From UBA1738 sp964388835 (lineage in GTDB: Bacteria > Bacillota > Clostridia > UBA1381), in the NCBI GenBank assembly GCA_964388835.1, contig CAYMBZ010000013.1, positions 1-29,932 of the forward strand: a stretch of DNA of 29,932 nt, given 5' to 3'. The notes below the pieces were generated by a model that had not been told where the DNA came from, did not search any database, and was given only the letters and a program-made list of their open reading frames with translations. This document shows, piece after piece, positions 16,000 to 24,497 of the stretch; within the stretch, counting starts at the first letter, position 1; each line of letters starts with the position of its first letter. The position numbers and the translations under genes were made by a program.

Positions 16000-17709
16000 A
16001 TGAAAAAAAGGCGGTATGCGCTAAAAATGATATCGGCAATGTTGGCAGTTTGTGCGGTAACCTCGGTTGTGACGGGCGCTTATGCGAAGAGTGAAGAAAA
16101 CGGGTTCGTGACGATTAAAATTCCGTTCCCGGAAACGATTGAAGAAAGGGACAGTTGGCGGACGGCAGCACGATATACAGATACAAAAGAGTGCATAAGC
16201 TTATCGGAATATTATGACGGGTATGTTTGGGCAACCGTTCCCGAAAGGAATAAAAATAGGGGGATAGAGGCGTGTGTACCGAAATCTGTTTCCTTTGCCG
16301 GAGCGGGAGAAGAAGATTGTTTTGACATCTCTTGGCTTTCGCGGACAGGTGTTATGGTAGGAAATGAAAAGGGTGAGGCAGAGCCCATGCGAAATATAAC
16401 CAGAGCCGAGGCGGTTGCCATGATTATGCGATTTATCGGATTGGAAAACGATCCCGAAGCATACCAAATAGCGGATTTTGAAGATGTTTCAAAAGAGGAT
16501 TGGTTTTACAGCGCCGTAATGTCTGCATATAAATGCGGGATTGCAAAGGGCGATTCTGAAAAAAACTTTGCGCCAAAAAGAAATATAACACGCGAGGAAT
16601 TTGTGTGCATGACGGCAAATGCGATTAAATATGCGGGACTGGGGTGTCCAGCGGCTGGGGACTACAAAATAGAGGATGAAAATGAGGTGTCGGAGTGGGC
16701 TAAGTCGGCGTATAAGCTTTTGGGCGCGGCTGTATCTTACGACTACAAAGAAGATGAGACTGATTGGGAAAATCCGACTATGTTTTTGAATCCCCAAAAG
16801 GAGCAGACCAGACAGGGAGCAGCAAATCTTTTGTACAGCGTTGAGAGGATTTGCCAAAATTATCCCTCGGAGCTTGCCACAATATACGGATTTGACAAGG
16901 AAATGCCTGTGATTGACGGTTCAACATCAACACATCCGTTTACTATAGCGGTGTATCAAAACCTGTTTTCAAACGGACTTAATCATCAGCAGTTTCCGCG
17001 AAAACATTCAAAAAGCCATTCATCCTATGAGCGCCTGATAAACGGCGAGGTTGATATGCTGTTTGCTTCGGTTTATCCGGCAAGTGACATAACCGAGCTT
17101 GCCGAAAGCAAGGGTGTGGAGCTGGAGCTTATTCCGATTGCGTATGATGCAATGATATTTTTCACAAATGCGGAAAATCCGATAAAGGGGCTTACACAGG
17201 AACAGATAACGAATATTTATGTAAATGACAGTTATGATAATTGGGCTGAAGTTGGGGGAAGCGATGCGCTTTTATATCCGTATTGCAGAAATAATGACAG
17301 CGGAAGCCATGCGCAGATGGAAAAGCACTTTTTAAAGGGAAGAGAAATTCACCCCGAGGTTCAAAAAGAGACATCATATACAATGTCAAATGTGCTTACC
17401 GACGTTATGGGGGCAAAGACAGATGACCCGACAGGCTACGGGCTGGGCTACAGTATCTATTACTATTTCCAAAATATGGATTTGTTCTATGATACAAATA
17501 AATATTTGAAGCTTCTTGAAATTGACGGTGTAATGCCGACGGATGAAAACATTGCAAGCGGTGAATATCCACTGTCAAACAATACGTATATTGTTTTAAG
17601 AAAGGATACTCCGGAGAATTCGCCTACAAGAAAAATGGCAGAATTCATACTGACAGAGGCGGGTCAAGCATGCGTGGGGGAAGCAGGTTTCGGAAAGCTG
17701 ATAGGATGA
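16000..17709 (+). CDS. Secreted SLH-domain protein with PstS-like substrate-binding domain
   Basis: A 569-residue exported protein. A Sec signal peptide (KKRR, then a hydrophobic core) with probable cleavage after TGAYA (residue 29) comes first. SLH-type repeats follow: one around residues 107-155 (ITRAEAVAMIMRFIG), one around 157-215 (FEDVSKEDWFYSAVMSAYKC, ITREEFVCM) and a weaker third around 222-285. They would anchor the protein to the cell wall. From about residue 303, VIDGSTSTHP and later NNDSGSHAQME resemble the ligand loops of phosphate-binding PstS proteins. Starting at 16000 gives AAAGGAGTGG upstream and a proper signal peptide; the in-frame ATG at 15895 would bury it. No phosphate transporter genes are adjacent, so the ligand is uncertain. 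Confidence 0.88.
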   Translation: MKKRRYALKMISAMLAVCAVTSVVTGAYAKSEENGFVTIKIPFPETIEERDSWRTAARYTDTKECISLSEYYDGYVWATVPERNKNRGIEACVPKSVSFAGAGEEDCFDISWLSRTGVMVGNEKGEAEPMRNITRAEAVAMIMRFIGLENDPEAYQIADFEDVSKEDWFYSAVMSAYKCGIAKGDSEKNFAPKRNITREEFVCMTANAIKYAGLGCPAAGDYKIEDENEVSEWAKSAYKLLGAAVSYDYKEDETDWENPTMFLNPQKEQTRQGAANLLYSVERICQNYPSELATIYGFDKEMPVIDGSTSTHPFTIAVYQNLFSNGLNHQQFPRKHSKSHSSYERLINGEVDMLFASVYPASDITELAESKGVELELIPIAYDAMIFFTNAENPIKGLTQEQITNIYVNDSYDNWAEVGGSDALLYPYCRNNDSGSHAQMEKHFLKGREIHPEVQKETSYTMSNVLTDVMGAKTDDPTGYGLGYSIYYYFQNMDLFYDTNKYLKLLEIDGVMPTDENIASGEYPLSNNTYIVLRKDTPENSPTRKMAEFILTEAGQACVGEAGFGKLIG

Positions 17710-17727
17710 AACTTGAATACAAAGATG

Positions 17728-17767
17728 AAGAAACGGCTGTAAAAACCAATTTTTACAGCCGTTTCTT
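17728..17767. terminator. Bidirectional terminator between convergent operons
   Basis: A perfect 18-bp stem (17728-17745 with 17750-17767) around a CCAA loop. Each strand has a T-rich 3' side. It follows the SLH gene stop by 18 bases and lies downstream of the minus-strand ACT gene, so it can end transcription from both sides. Confidence 0.88.
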
Positions 17768-17818
17768 AGAGAATATAATATCTTTTTTAAACACGTTCTA
17801 TGTATGGTGCGGTGCGTA

Positions 17819-18250
17819 TCATATTCTGTAGATATTCTTTGCTTCCACGGTACTGATTCCCTCGCTTTCTAAGGCGGTGGCGGCGGAAACCGGATCGGAA
17901 ACCTTAACAACCATGAGAGCTTTGCTGGTTACCGAACCGACAAAAGCGTACATGTAATCAAGATTGATACTGTTCTTTACAAATATTTCCAGTATCTTTG
18001 AAAGTCCTCCCGGAGTGTCGTCCATGGCGACGGCGAGAACATCCGTTACCTTTACGATAAATCCTTCGTGTCGCAATGCATCAACCGCAAGGTCGGTATT
18101 ATTTACAATAAGGCGAAGTATGCCATATTCCGACGTGTCCGCAAGAGACAGTGCGCTTATGTCGATACTGTTTTTTCCGAGAACATCGATTATCGGGGCA
18201 AGACTGCCTGGTTTATTCTCCGTAAAGACCGAAAGCTGTTTAATAAGCAT
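17819..18250 (-). CDS. Tandem ACT domain protein
   Basis: A 143-residue protein made only of two ACT domains: one from about residue 3 (IKQLSVFTENKPGSLAPII) to 67, the second from about 70 (VLAVAMDDTPGGLSKILEIF) to 140. ACT domains usually bind amino acids and regulate enzymes. It has no catalytic domain. It is the last gene of the T-box operon, 13 bases after the phenylacetate-CoA ligase. Proteins of this type often accompany ligase-oxidoreductase clusters. I infer that it senses an aromatic amino acid or helps the ligase, but the sequence does not show the ligand. Confidence 0.9.
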   Translation of the reverse strand: MLIKQLSVFTENKPGSLAPIIDVLGKNSIDISALSLADTSEYGILRLIVNNTDLAVDALRHEGFIVKVTDVLAVAMDDTPGGLSKILEIFVKNSINLDYMYAFVGSVTSKALMVVKVSDPVSAATALESEGISTVEAKNIYRI

Positions 18251-18263
18251 AAAATCACTCCTT

Positions 18264-19565
18264 CTATAAGCTTCTGTTATCTATAACGCGCTTGGCTTTG
18301 CCTTCACTGCGCTGAATTGATTTCGGGTTGACAAGATGCACCTTTGCGCCGATTCCGAGAACATCACGGAGTTTCTGCGTGATTTTTCTTTCAAGCCCCT
18401 CAATGGACTTAACGTCATCCGCAAAAAGTTGTTCGCTCATCTCAACGTTTACATCAAAGGTATCAGTGTTGTTTTCTCTACCCACAACGATTTGATAATT
18501 AGGTGTGATGTCTCCGCCGATACTCATAAGAACCTCTTCAATCTGTGACGGGAATACGTTTACGCCGCGGATTATAAGCATATCATCGCTTCTTCCGCAA
18601 GGCTTTTCCATACGGATATGTGTTCTTCCGCATTTGCAGGGTTCTGCAATGAGACGGCAGATATCACGAGTTCTGTAACGGATAAGTGGGAAACCCTCTT
18701 TTGTTATTGTGGTGAAAACAAGCTCACCGCGTTCACCGTAGGGCAGAACCTCTTCGGTTTCGGGGTCGATAATTTCGGGGATAAACATGTCCTCCCAAAC
18801 ATGCATGCCGGATTGATACTCACATTCGCATGCAACACCGGGTCCCATGATTTCCGAAAGACCGTAGATGTCATATGCTTTAAGATGAAGCTTTGCTTCT
18901 ATTGCATGGCGCATATCCTCGGTCCAGGGCTCTGCACCGAAAATTCCCGCTTTGAGCTTAAGGTCTTTTGTAACACCGAGTTCTTCCGCGGCTTCGCCGA
19001 GATAAAGCGCGTAGGACGGTGTACAGCAAAGCGCGGTTGAACCAAAATCGACCATGGTCTGGATTTGATTGTGCGTATTTCCGGAAGAAATCGGAATAAC
19101 GGTAGCGCCGATTTCGGTAGCACCGCCATGAGCACCGAGACCACCGGTGAAAAGTCCGTAGCCGTAAGATACCTGAACAAAATCGTCCTTTACGAGACCG
19201 ATTGCCGTCATCATTCGTGCAACGCAATCGTTCCAGTTTTTAATGTCATTTTCGGTGTATCCAACAACAATTTTTTTGCCGGTGGTGCCGCTTGAGGCGT
19301 GCACGCGGACAATATCTTGCATAGGTACCGCAAATAATCCGTAGGGGTACCAATCTCTTAAGTCCTGCTTGTATGAAAACGGAAGTTTGGAAAGGTCGTC
19401 AACAGATTTAATGTCGGACGGCTTTAAGCCCTTCTCATCCATGCGCTGTCTGAAAAGCTCGACGTTTTCATACATTCTTTCCACCTGCCGTACAAGGCGC
19501 TCGCTCTGAAGTTTTTTCAGCTCCTCACGCGGCATTGTTTCGATTTCTTTTTGCCACATTGCCAT
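18264..19565 (-). CDS. paaK: Phenylacetate-CoA ligase (AMP-forming)
   Basis: Activates phenylacetate or a related arylacetate with ATP and CoA to the CoA thioester, AMP and pyrophosphate. The 433 residues equal the family's usual length. The adenylation P-loop SSGTTGKK lies at residues 91-98. Family segments PREELKKLQSERL, YGYGLFTGGLGAHGGATEIG, YGLSEIMGPGVA and RSDDMLIIRGVNVFPSQIEE are all present. The ATG at 19565 is 8 bases after AAGGAGG and fits the family N-terminus; an in-frame start at 19601 would overlap iorB. The gene follows iorB by 13 bases. AMP formation makes the reaction effectively one-way towards the thioester, which matters for the direction of the pathway. Confidence 0.95.
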   Translation of the reverse strand: MAMWQKEIETMPREELKKLQSERLVRQVERMYENVELFRQRMDEKGLKPSDIKSVDDLSKLPFSYKQDLRDWYPYGLFAVPMQDIVRVHASSGTTGKKIVVGYTENDIKNWNDCVARMMTAIGLVKDDFVQVSYGYGLFTGGLGAHGGATEIGATVIPISSGNTHNQIQTMVDFGSTALCCTPSYALYLGEAAEELGVTKDLKLKAGIFGAEPWTEDMRHAIEAKLHLKAYDIYGLSEIMGPGVACECEYQSGMHVWEDMFIPEIIDPETEEVLPYGERGELVFTTITKEGFPLIRYRTRDICRLIAEPCKCGRTHIRMEKPCGRSDDMLIIRGVNVFPSQIEEVLMSIGGDITPNYQIVVGRENNTDTFDVNVEMSEQLFADDVKSIEGLERKITQKLRDVLGIGAKVHLVNPKSIQRSEGKAKRVIDNRSL

Positions 19566-19578
19566 GTTTTTGCCCTCC

Positions 19579-20145
19579 TTAAAGGTTATATCCAAGCTCA
19601 AATGCTTTTAAGTTTACGTCAAGGAATTTCGGTGGAACGGTTGTTTTAATCGTTTCAATCCATTTTTCATAAGGTATATCGGTGCTCTTTGCCATTACGC
19701 CTATCAGCACAACGTTAACCGCCTTGAAGTTTCCGGCTTCTTCGGCAAGGGACAGTGCATCAACCAACACCGCATCAAGATTATCGCTGAGCTTTTTGTC
19801 TATGCACTTTGGATACTCTGTTGCACCTGTTATAACAGGCATTGGGTCAATTTCCTGAGTGTTTACAATCATTTTGCCGCCCTTTTTGAGGTAGGGCATT
19901 GCGCGATATGCTTCAAGCATCTCAAATGCCAAAATAATATCTGCCTCACCGCGGTCGATAATCGGAGAATAAACTTCATCTCCGTACTTGACATATGTAA
20001 CAACGCTTCCGCCGCGCTGACTCATTCCGTGAACTTCCGAAACCTTAACGTCGAAGCCTTCGTTTATAACGGTATTTCCTAAAATTCGGCTGGCAAGGAG
20101 AGTTCCCTGACCGCCAACTCCAACTATCATAATATTTTTGGTCAT
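19579..20145 (-). CDS. iorB: Indolepyruvate:ferredoxin oxidoreductase, beta subunit
   Basis: The gamma-domain subunit of an oxygen-sensitive 2-oxoacid:ferredoxin oxidoreductase acting on arylpyruvates. The 188 residues open with MIVGVGGQGTLLASRILGN, the family's nucleotide/CoA-type loop, followed by EVHGMSQRGGSVVTYVKYG, the diagnostic segment of this subunit. The start lies 2 bases after the iorA stop codon with AGGAGG inside the iorA end. It acts with IorA, which carries thiamine diphosphate and the iron-sulfur clusters. Confidence 0.95.
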   Translation of the reverse strand: MTKNIMIVGVGGQGTLLASRILGNTVINEGFDVKVSEVHGMSQRGGSVVTYVKYGDEVYSPIIDRGEADIILAFEMLEAYRAMPYLKKGGKMIVNTQEIDPMPVITGATEYPKCIDKKLSDNLDAVLVDALSLAEEAGNFKAVNVVLIGVMAKSTDIPYEKWIETIKTTVPPKFLDVNLKAFELGYNL

Positions 20146-20147
20146 TG

Positions 20148-21884
20148 TTAATCCTCCTTTACAATTGCATCAAACGGACATACATTGGTACACAAGCCGC
20201 ATCCGTTACACTGGGTTAAGTCTATGTTGATACTTCCGTCGGCAGTTTCCGAAATAGCGGGACAACCGAGCTTCATGCACATTTTGCATTTTTTACATTT
20301 TTCGGTAACTTTGCAGTGACCGGTATATTTAACCGATTTGAGTAGTGCGCACGGACGCTGTGCGATAATAACGGACGGCTCCTCACGCTCGGTTTCTTCC
20401 TTAACTACAGCTTCAAAATTTTTCACGTCAAAAGGATCCGCAACTCGTACATGTTCAATTCCTACAGCCTTGCAGAGCGTTAAGAGATTTACCTGCTTTG
20501 TTTCCTCACCGCGAATCGTATAGCCGGTTGTGGGATTGTCCTGATGTCCTGTCATGCCGGTTATGGAGTTGTCAAGAATAATGACGGTATTGTTTCCTTT
20601 GTTGTAAACTATATCCACAAGACCGGTGATACCTGAGTGCATAAAGGTTGAGTCTCCGATAACGGAAACAAGTTTTTTGTTAAACTCTGCGCCTCTTGCT
20701 TTTGCCATACCCAAAGCCGCGGAAACGGATGCACCCATACATATTGTGGTGTCAACGCTTGCCAGCGGAGCAACCGCACCGAGAGTGTAACATCCGATAT
20801 CGCCGGAGACAACAAGACCGAGCTTTTTAAGGACATAAAAAACACCTCTGTGCGGACAACCCGGGCAAAGAACCGGCGGACGTGCGGGGATAGCTTCTTC
20901 TATTTCGATATGTTCTGCGGCGTTTATTCCCAAAACAGCACTTCTAATCATTGTAGGTGTGTATTCACCCAAAAGAGTGAATACATCTTTGCCGATAACC
21001 TCAACGCCGAGAGCCTTGCAATGTTCTTCGATTATTGGGTCAAGCTCTTCGATAACATAGAGTTTATCTACTTTTGATGCAAAATCAAGAATAATCTTTT
21101 CCGGAAGAGGATATACCATTCCGAGTTTTAAGTAGCTTGCGTTTTTGCCGAGCGCTTCTTTTGCATACATATATGCTATGCCGGAGGAGATAACGCCTAT
21201 TTTTGTGTCATTCATTTCGACAGTGTTGAAACCGCAGTTTTCAGAAAAAGCTTTGAGCTTTTCAATTCTGTCCTCAACCACAACGTGTCGCTTAACCGCA
21301 TTTGCCGGCATCATAACATATTTTCCGATATTTTTTTCGTAATCCTTAAGTTCGATATTTTTGCGCTCTCCAATATCCACAAGACTTTGTGAGTGTGAAA
21401 CACGTGTCGAAAGACGTATGAAAACGGGTGTGTCATATTCCTCCGAAAGCTCAAAGGCAAGACGTGTAAATTCTTTACATTCCTGCGAATCGGAGGGTTC
21501 GAGCATGGCGATTTTGGATGCCTTTGCATAATGGCGCGAATCTTGTTCATTTTGAGAGGAATGCATGCCCGGGTCATCCGCAACACAGAAAACAAGACCG
21601 CCGTTTACGCCGGTATAGCTGACAGTAAAAACAGGGTCAGCCATTACGTTAAGTCCTACGTGCTTCATGCAAGACATGCTTCTGGCACCGCCGATTGAGG
21701 CTCCGATAGCAACCTCCGCGGCAACCTTTTCATTTGGTGACCATTCGGCGTAAATCTCATCGTATTTAACAATATTTTCGGTAATTTCGGTACTCGGTGT
21801 GCCGGGGTAGGAAGCAACCACGCGTACACCGGCTTCGTAAGCGCCGCGGGCAACGGCAGCGTTGCCCAGTAATAATTCTTTCAT
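20148..21884 (-). CDS. iorA: Indolepyruvate:ferredoxin oxidoreductase, alpha subunit
   Basis: The thiamine diphosphate subunit that interconverts arylpyruvate plus CoA and aryl-acetyl-CoA plus CO2, with ferredoxin as electron partner. The 578 residues show the N-terminal pyrimidine-binding domain (GNAAVARGAYEAGV, SYPGTPSTEI), the pyrophosphate/Mg domain with GDIGCYTLG, GDSTFMHSG and LDNSITGMTGHQ, and a C-terminal two-cluster ferredoxin domain (CKKCKMCMKLGCP and CNGCGLCTNVCP), giving two [4Fe-4S] sites. The reaction is reversible with low-potential ferredoxin. It lies 24 bases after the upstream ligase and is coupled to iorB. Confidence 0.96.
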   Translation of the reverse strand: MKELLLGNAAVARGAYEAGVRVVASYPGTPSTEITENIVKYDEIYAEWSPNEKVAAEVAIGASIGGARSMSCMKHVGLNVMADPVFTVSYTGVNGGLVFCVADDPGMHSSQNEQDSRHYAKASKIAMLEPSDSQECKEFTRLAFELSEEYDTPVFIRLSTRVSHSQSLVDIGERKNIELKDYEKNIGKYVMMPANAVKRHVVVEDRIEKLKAFSENCGFNTVEMNDTKIGVISSGIAYMYAKEALGKNASYLKLGMVYPLPEKIILDFASKVDKLYVIEELDPIIEEHCKALGVEVIGKDVFTLLGEYTPTMIRSAVLGINAAEHIEIEEAIPARPPVLCPGCPHRGVFYVLKKLGLVVSGDIGCYTLGAVAPLASVDTTICMGASVSAALGMAKARGAEFNKKLVSVIGDSTFMHSGITGLVDIVYNKGNNTVIILDNSITGMTGHQDNPTTGYTIRGEETKQVNLLTLCKAVGIEHVRVADPFDVKNFEAVVKEETEREEPSVIIAQRPCALLKSVKYTGHCKVTEKCKKCKMCMKLGCPAISETADGSINIDLTQCNGCGLCTNVCPFDAIVKED

Positions 21885-21908
21885 AATGATTTCCTTTCTG
21901 TATATGTA

Positions 21909-23549
21909 TTATTGTTCTATTTCGTTTTCATGCGCAACAACCGATTTCGCACCGTAAATTTCGCGGAGCTTCGGCTTTTCGATTTTGCCGGTAGGGTTGC
22001 GCGGAACCTCGGCAAATATAATTTTCCTCGGGCGCTTGTAACGCGGGAGGTCGAGGCAGAAACTTTCAACTTCTTCTTCCGTTATGGTCATATCGGGTTT
22101 TACTTCAATAACCGCGGCGGCGATTTCTCCCAGCCGGGTATCGGGAATACCTATAACGGCAACATCCTTGATTTTGTCGTTTTTGCGCAGAAAATCCTCA
22201 ATTTGAACGGGATACAAATTTTCTCCGCCCGAGATAATAACGTCTTTTTTGCGGTCCACAAGGAATATAAAGCCGTCGCTGTCTTCTTGTGCCATATCCC
22301 CGGTGAATAACCAGCCGTTCGACAACACTTCGGAGGTTGATTTTTCATCCTTGTAATAGCAATTCATCACACCGGGACCCTTTACAGCAAGCTCACCGAC
22401 TTCGCCTTGTTTTACGGTATTTCTATGTTCATCGACAATCTTAACTTCCCAGCCGTATCCGGCTTTACCGATTGCACCGACTTTGTGGATGTTATCCACG
22501 CCGAGGTGAACACATCCCGGTCCTATTGATTCTGAAAGACCGTAGTTTGTATCGTATTTATGATTCGGAAATACCTTTTTCCAACGGTTTATAAGGCTCG
22601 GCGGAACCGGCTGAGCGCCTATGTGCATAAGACGCCATTGTGACAGATTATAGTCGGACAAATTAATTCTTCCGCTGTCTATGGCATCAAGAATATCCTG
22701 TGCCCACGGCACGAGAAGCCAGACAATGGTACAATGTTCGTCGGAAACAGCCTTTAAAATCCATTCCGGTTTAATTCCTTTTAACAGCACTGCTTTGCCA
22801 CCGACCAAAAAGCTTCCGAACCAGTGCATTTTAGCACCGGTATGGTAAAGGGGTGGAATACACAAAAATACATCATCTTTGGTTTGACCGTGATGGTTTT
22901 GTTCGGTCATCGCCGCATGCATAAGACTTTCGTGGTTATGTATAATTGCTTTCGGGAAGCCGGTTGTTCCGGATGAAAAATATATTGCGGCTTCATCACT
23001 GTCCGCAAGCTTTATCTCCGGTGAAAGCGGTGAACAGTAGGTTACAAGTTTGTCATAGCTTTCCGCAAAAGTTGGACAATCACCGCCGACGTAAAACCAC
23101 ATTTTAACACGCGGAATACGATTGTAAATTGCTTCAATACGTCCGGTGAATTCCGGACCGAATATGATAGCATCGGAATCGGAAAGGTCAAGACAATACT
23201 TGATTTCATCCGCTGTGTAGCGATAGTTGAGCGGTACTGCAAGTGCTCCCGTTTTTAAAATCCCGAAATAAATCGGAAGCCATTCGAGACAGTTCATAAG
23301 CAAAATTGCAACTTTGTCCCCTTTTTTTATTCCGCGGGATAAAAGAAGGTTTGCAAAGCAATTTGCTTTACGATTGAACTCGCTCCATGTTATTTCCTGT
23401 CTGTAATCCGAATCGGGGCGCGCTTCTATCAGAGAATATTCGCGCCAGGTGGTGTGAACGTGTTCCTCCTGATTCGGATTGATTTCAACCAAAGCGACAT
23501 CGTTTGGGTAGAAATCCGAATTTTTTTTTAGAATTTCGGTAATCGGCAT
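21909..23549 (-). CDS. AMP-forming acyl-CoA synthetase
   Basis: A class I adenylate-forming ligase of 546 residues, first gene behind the T-box leader. The P-loop SSGTTGFPK lies at residues 192-200. Further motifs are NYGLSESIGPG, GWLFTGDM, DRKKDVIISGGENLYPVQIE, and the catalytic-lysine motif NPTGKIEK near the end. The substrate cannot be read from these. From its partners I infer an arylacetate or other aromatic acid, perhaps differing from that of the PaaK ligase at the other end of the operon. A medium-chain or branched acid is the alternative. GGAGA precedes the ATG at 23549; an in-frame ATG at 23588 falls in the T-box terminator and is rejected. Confidence 0.9.
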   Translation of the reverse strand: MPITEILKKNSDFYPNDVALVEINPNQEEHVHTTWREYSLIEARPDSDYRQEITWSEFNRKANCFANLLLSRGIKKGDKVAILLMNCLEWLPIYFGILKTGALAVPLNYRYTADEIKYCLDLSDSDAIIFGPEFTGRIEAIYNRIPRVKMWFYVGGDCPTFAESYDKLVTYCSPLSPEIKLADSDEAAIYFSSGTTGFPKAIIHNHESLMHAAMTEQNHHGQTKDDVFLCIPPLYHTGAKMHWFGSFLVGGKAVLLKGIKPEWILKAVSDEHCTIVWLLVPWAQDILDAIDSGRINLSDYNLSQWRLMHIGAQPVPPSLINRWKKVFPNHKYDTNYGLSESIGPGCVHLGVDNIHKVGAIGKAGYGWEVKIVDEHRNTVKQGEVGELAVKGPGVMNCYYKDEKSTSEVLSNGWLFTGDMAQEDSDGFIFLVDRKKDVIISGGENLYPVQIEDFLRKNDKIKDVAVIGIPDTRLGEIAAAVIEVKPDMTITEEEVESFCLDLPRYKRPRKIIFAEVPRNPTGKIEKPKLREIYGAKSVVAHENEIEQ

Positions 23550-23586
23550 TTTAATTCTCCTTTTCAGCCATTTTGTGGCAGTATAC

Positions 23587-23615
23587 AAAAAAGCCCTCTG
23601 TAAAAAATACAGAGG
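23587..23615 (-). terminator. Regulated terminator of the T-box leader
   Basis: A perfect 8-bp stem, CCTCTGTA with TACAGAGG, around a 5-base loop, followed on the minus strand by GC and six T. Uncharged tRNA binding at the upstream T-box is expected to favour the competing antiterminator. Confidence 0.88.
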
Positions 23616-23853
23616 ACGAAAATTCGCGGTACCACCTCATTTTGTCTGCACCTTGCGGAGCAAACCTCATCGGGTGCAAAAAGCATCCGGCACTGTAACG
23701 GGTGCGCCCGGTGCGGGTTTTGTGCGCACAGCTCGCGGAAGTGTAATTCATTTTACCCCTCCTGCCGACTTGCAGCAACCGCCGGCTCTCTTAAAGGTCA
23801 AGGATAAAACTACTGTGTTTCCGTTCATCGCTTTTCTTATTAAAACTATACTT
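23587..23853 (-). promoter_or_regulatory. T-box riboswitch leader
   Basis: A tRNA-sensing leader on the minus strand. The T-box sequence AGGTGGTACCGCG (23625-23637) pairs with the 3' end of uncharged tRNA. Stem I has AGTA (23811-23814) opposite GAA (23747-23749), which form the loop-E of the specifier loop, then AGAGAGC and the distal hairpin GCCGGC...GTCGGC (about 23766-23788). With one base between GAA and the codon, as in Bacillus leaders I recall, the specifier is UAC for Tyr (23743-23745), followed by A; reading one base earlier gives UUA for Leu. The terminator is CCTCTGTA/TACAGAGG (23595-23615) with six U. The leader ends 38 bases before the acyl-CoA synthetase ATG. Confidence 0.93.
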
Positions 23854-23858
23854 ATTAT

Positions 23859-23886
23859 AGTATATCATAAAACAGAAAAATGTCAA
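23859..23886 (-). promoter_or_regulatory. Sigma-A promoter of the T-box operon
   Basis: On the minus strand, TTGACA (23881-23886) and TATACT (23859-23864) are separated by 16 bases. Transcription would start near 23852, giving a leader of about 300 bases before the synthetase ATG. Confidence 0.8.
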
Positions 23887-24091
23887 TGTTTTTTTGACAT
23901 GAAATATGGAAGTTTGTTGAATTTTGTTGAACAATTTATCAAATTTGCGGAAGATATAATCCTAATTTCTCTGTACTTTCGGTATATACGGTTATTATGT
24001 ATAAATTTGCCTTTTTTATCTTCAAACTATTGCCACAGGCGTATGCCCATGGCATGATATATACATAAGTTATGGAAAGGAGAAACCAACA

Positions 24092-24223
24092 ATGCAGAAC
24101 ATAACAAAAGCCTTGCAGAATTTGGCAAAAGCGGTTGAAAGTAACGACACCGTCCAAAATGTCAAAGTTACAATCATATTGAAAAAGCCGAAATCGAACA
24201 AAGCTAAACCAAATAGCAAGTAA
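24092..24223 (+). CDS. Small hypothetical protein, 43 residues
   Basis: A short ORF starting MQNITKALQNLAKAVES, then a segment rich in Val, Ile and Lys, and ending in a basic tail KPKSNKAKPNSK. GGAAAGGAG lies 10-18 bases before the ATG, which favours real translation. The first half could form an amphipathic helix; there is no signal peptide, metal motif or family that I recognise. It is divergent from the T-box operon and isolated in a gene-poor stretch. It may be a real small protein or a fragment of a lost mobile element. Confidence 0.5.
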   Translation: MQNITKALQNLAKAVESNDTVQNVKVTIILKKPKSNKAKPNSK

Positions 24224-24497
24224 TGCTAAAAGGCAGAGCGGGCGACAGGGTAGCCCTTCGCAAGTCCTCTTATAGCACTTTTATATAAAATTGTCAATGA
24301 TACTGAGGAATTAAGCGTATGAAAATTGTAAACCTACATTACACAAAATTTGGGATAGTCTCTCTACGGTGGTTATGACTAAACTTTGTATCTTCCTGCG
24401 CTACTGAATTTTTTCAACATAATCAAAACATTTTGCTTTCTACACCTCTTTGTTCTTTCAGACCTGTAACCTCTTTGAAAAAAATTCGCACATATCT

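Noticed and set aside
23575..24057. Plus-strand open frame of 160 codons over the T-box leader
   Set aside because: It reads the structured leader and promoter backwards. The T-box motif, stem I and terminator on the minus strand explain the sequence.
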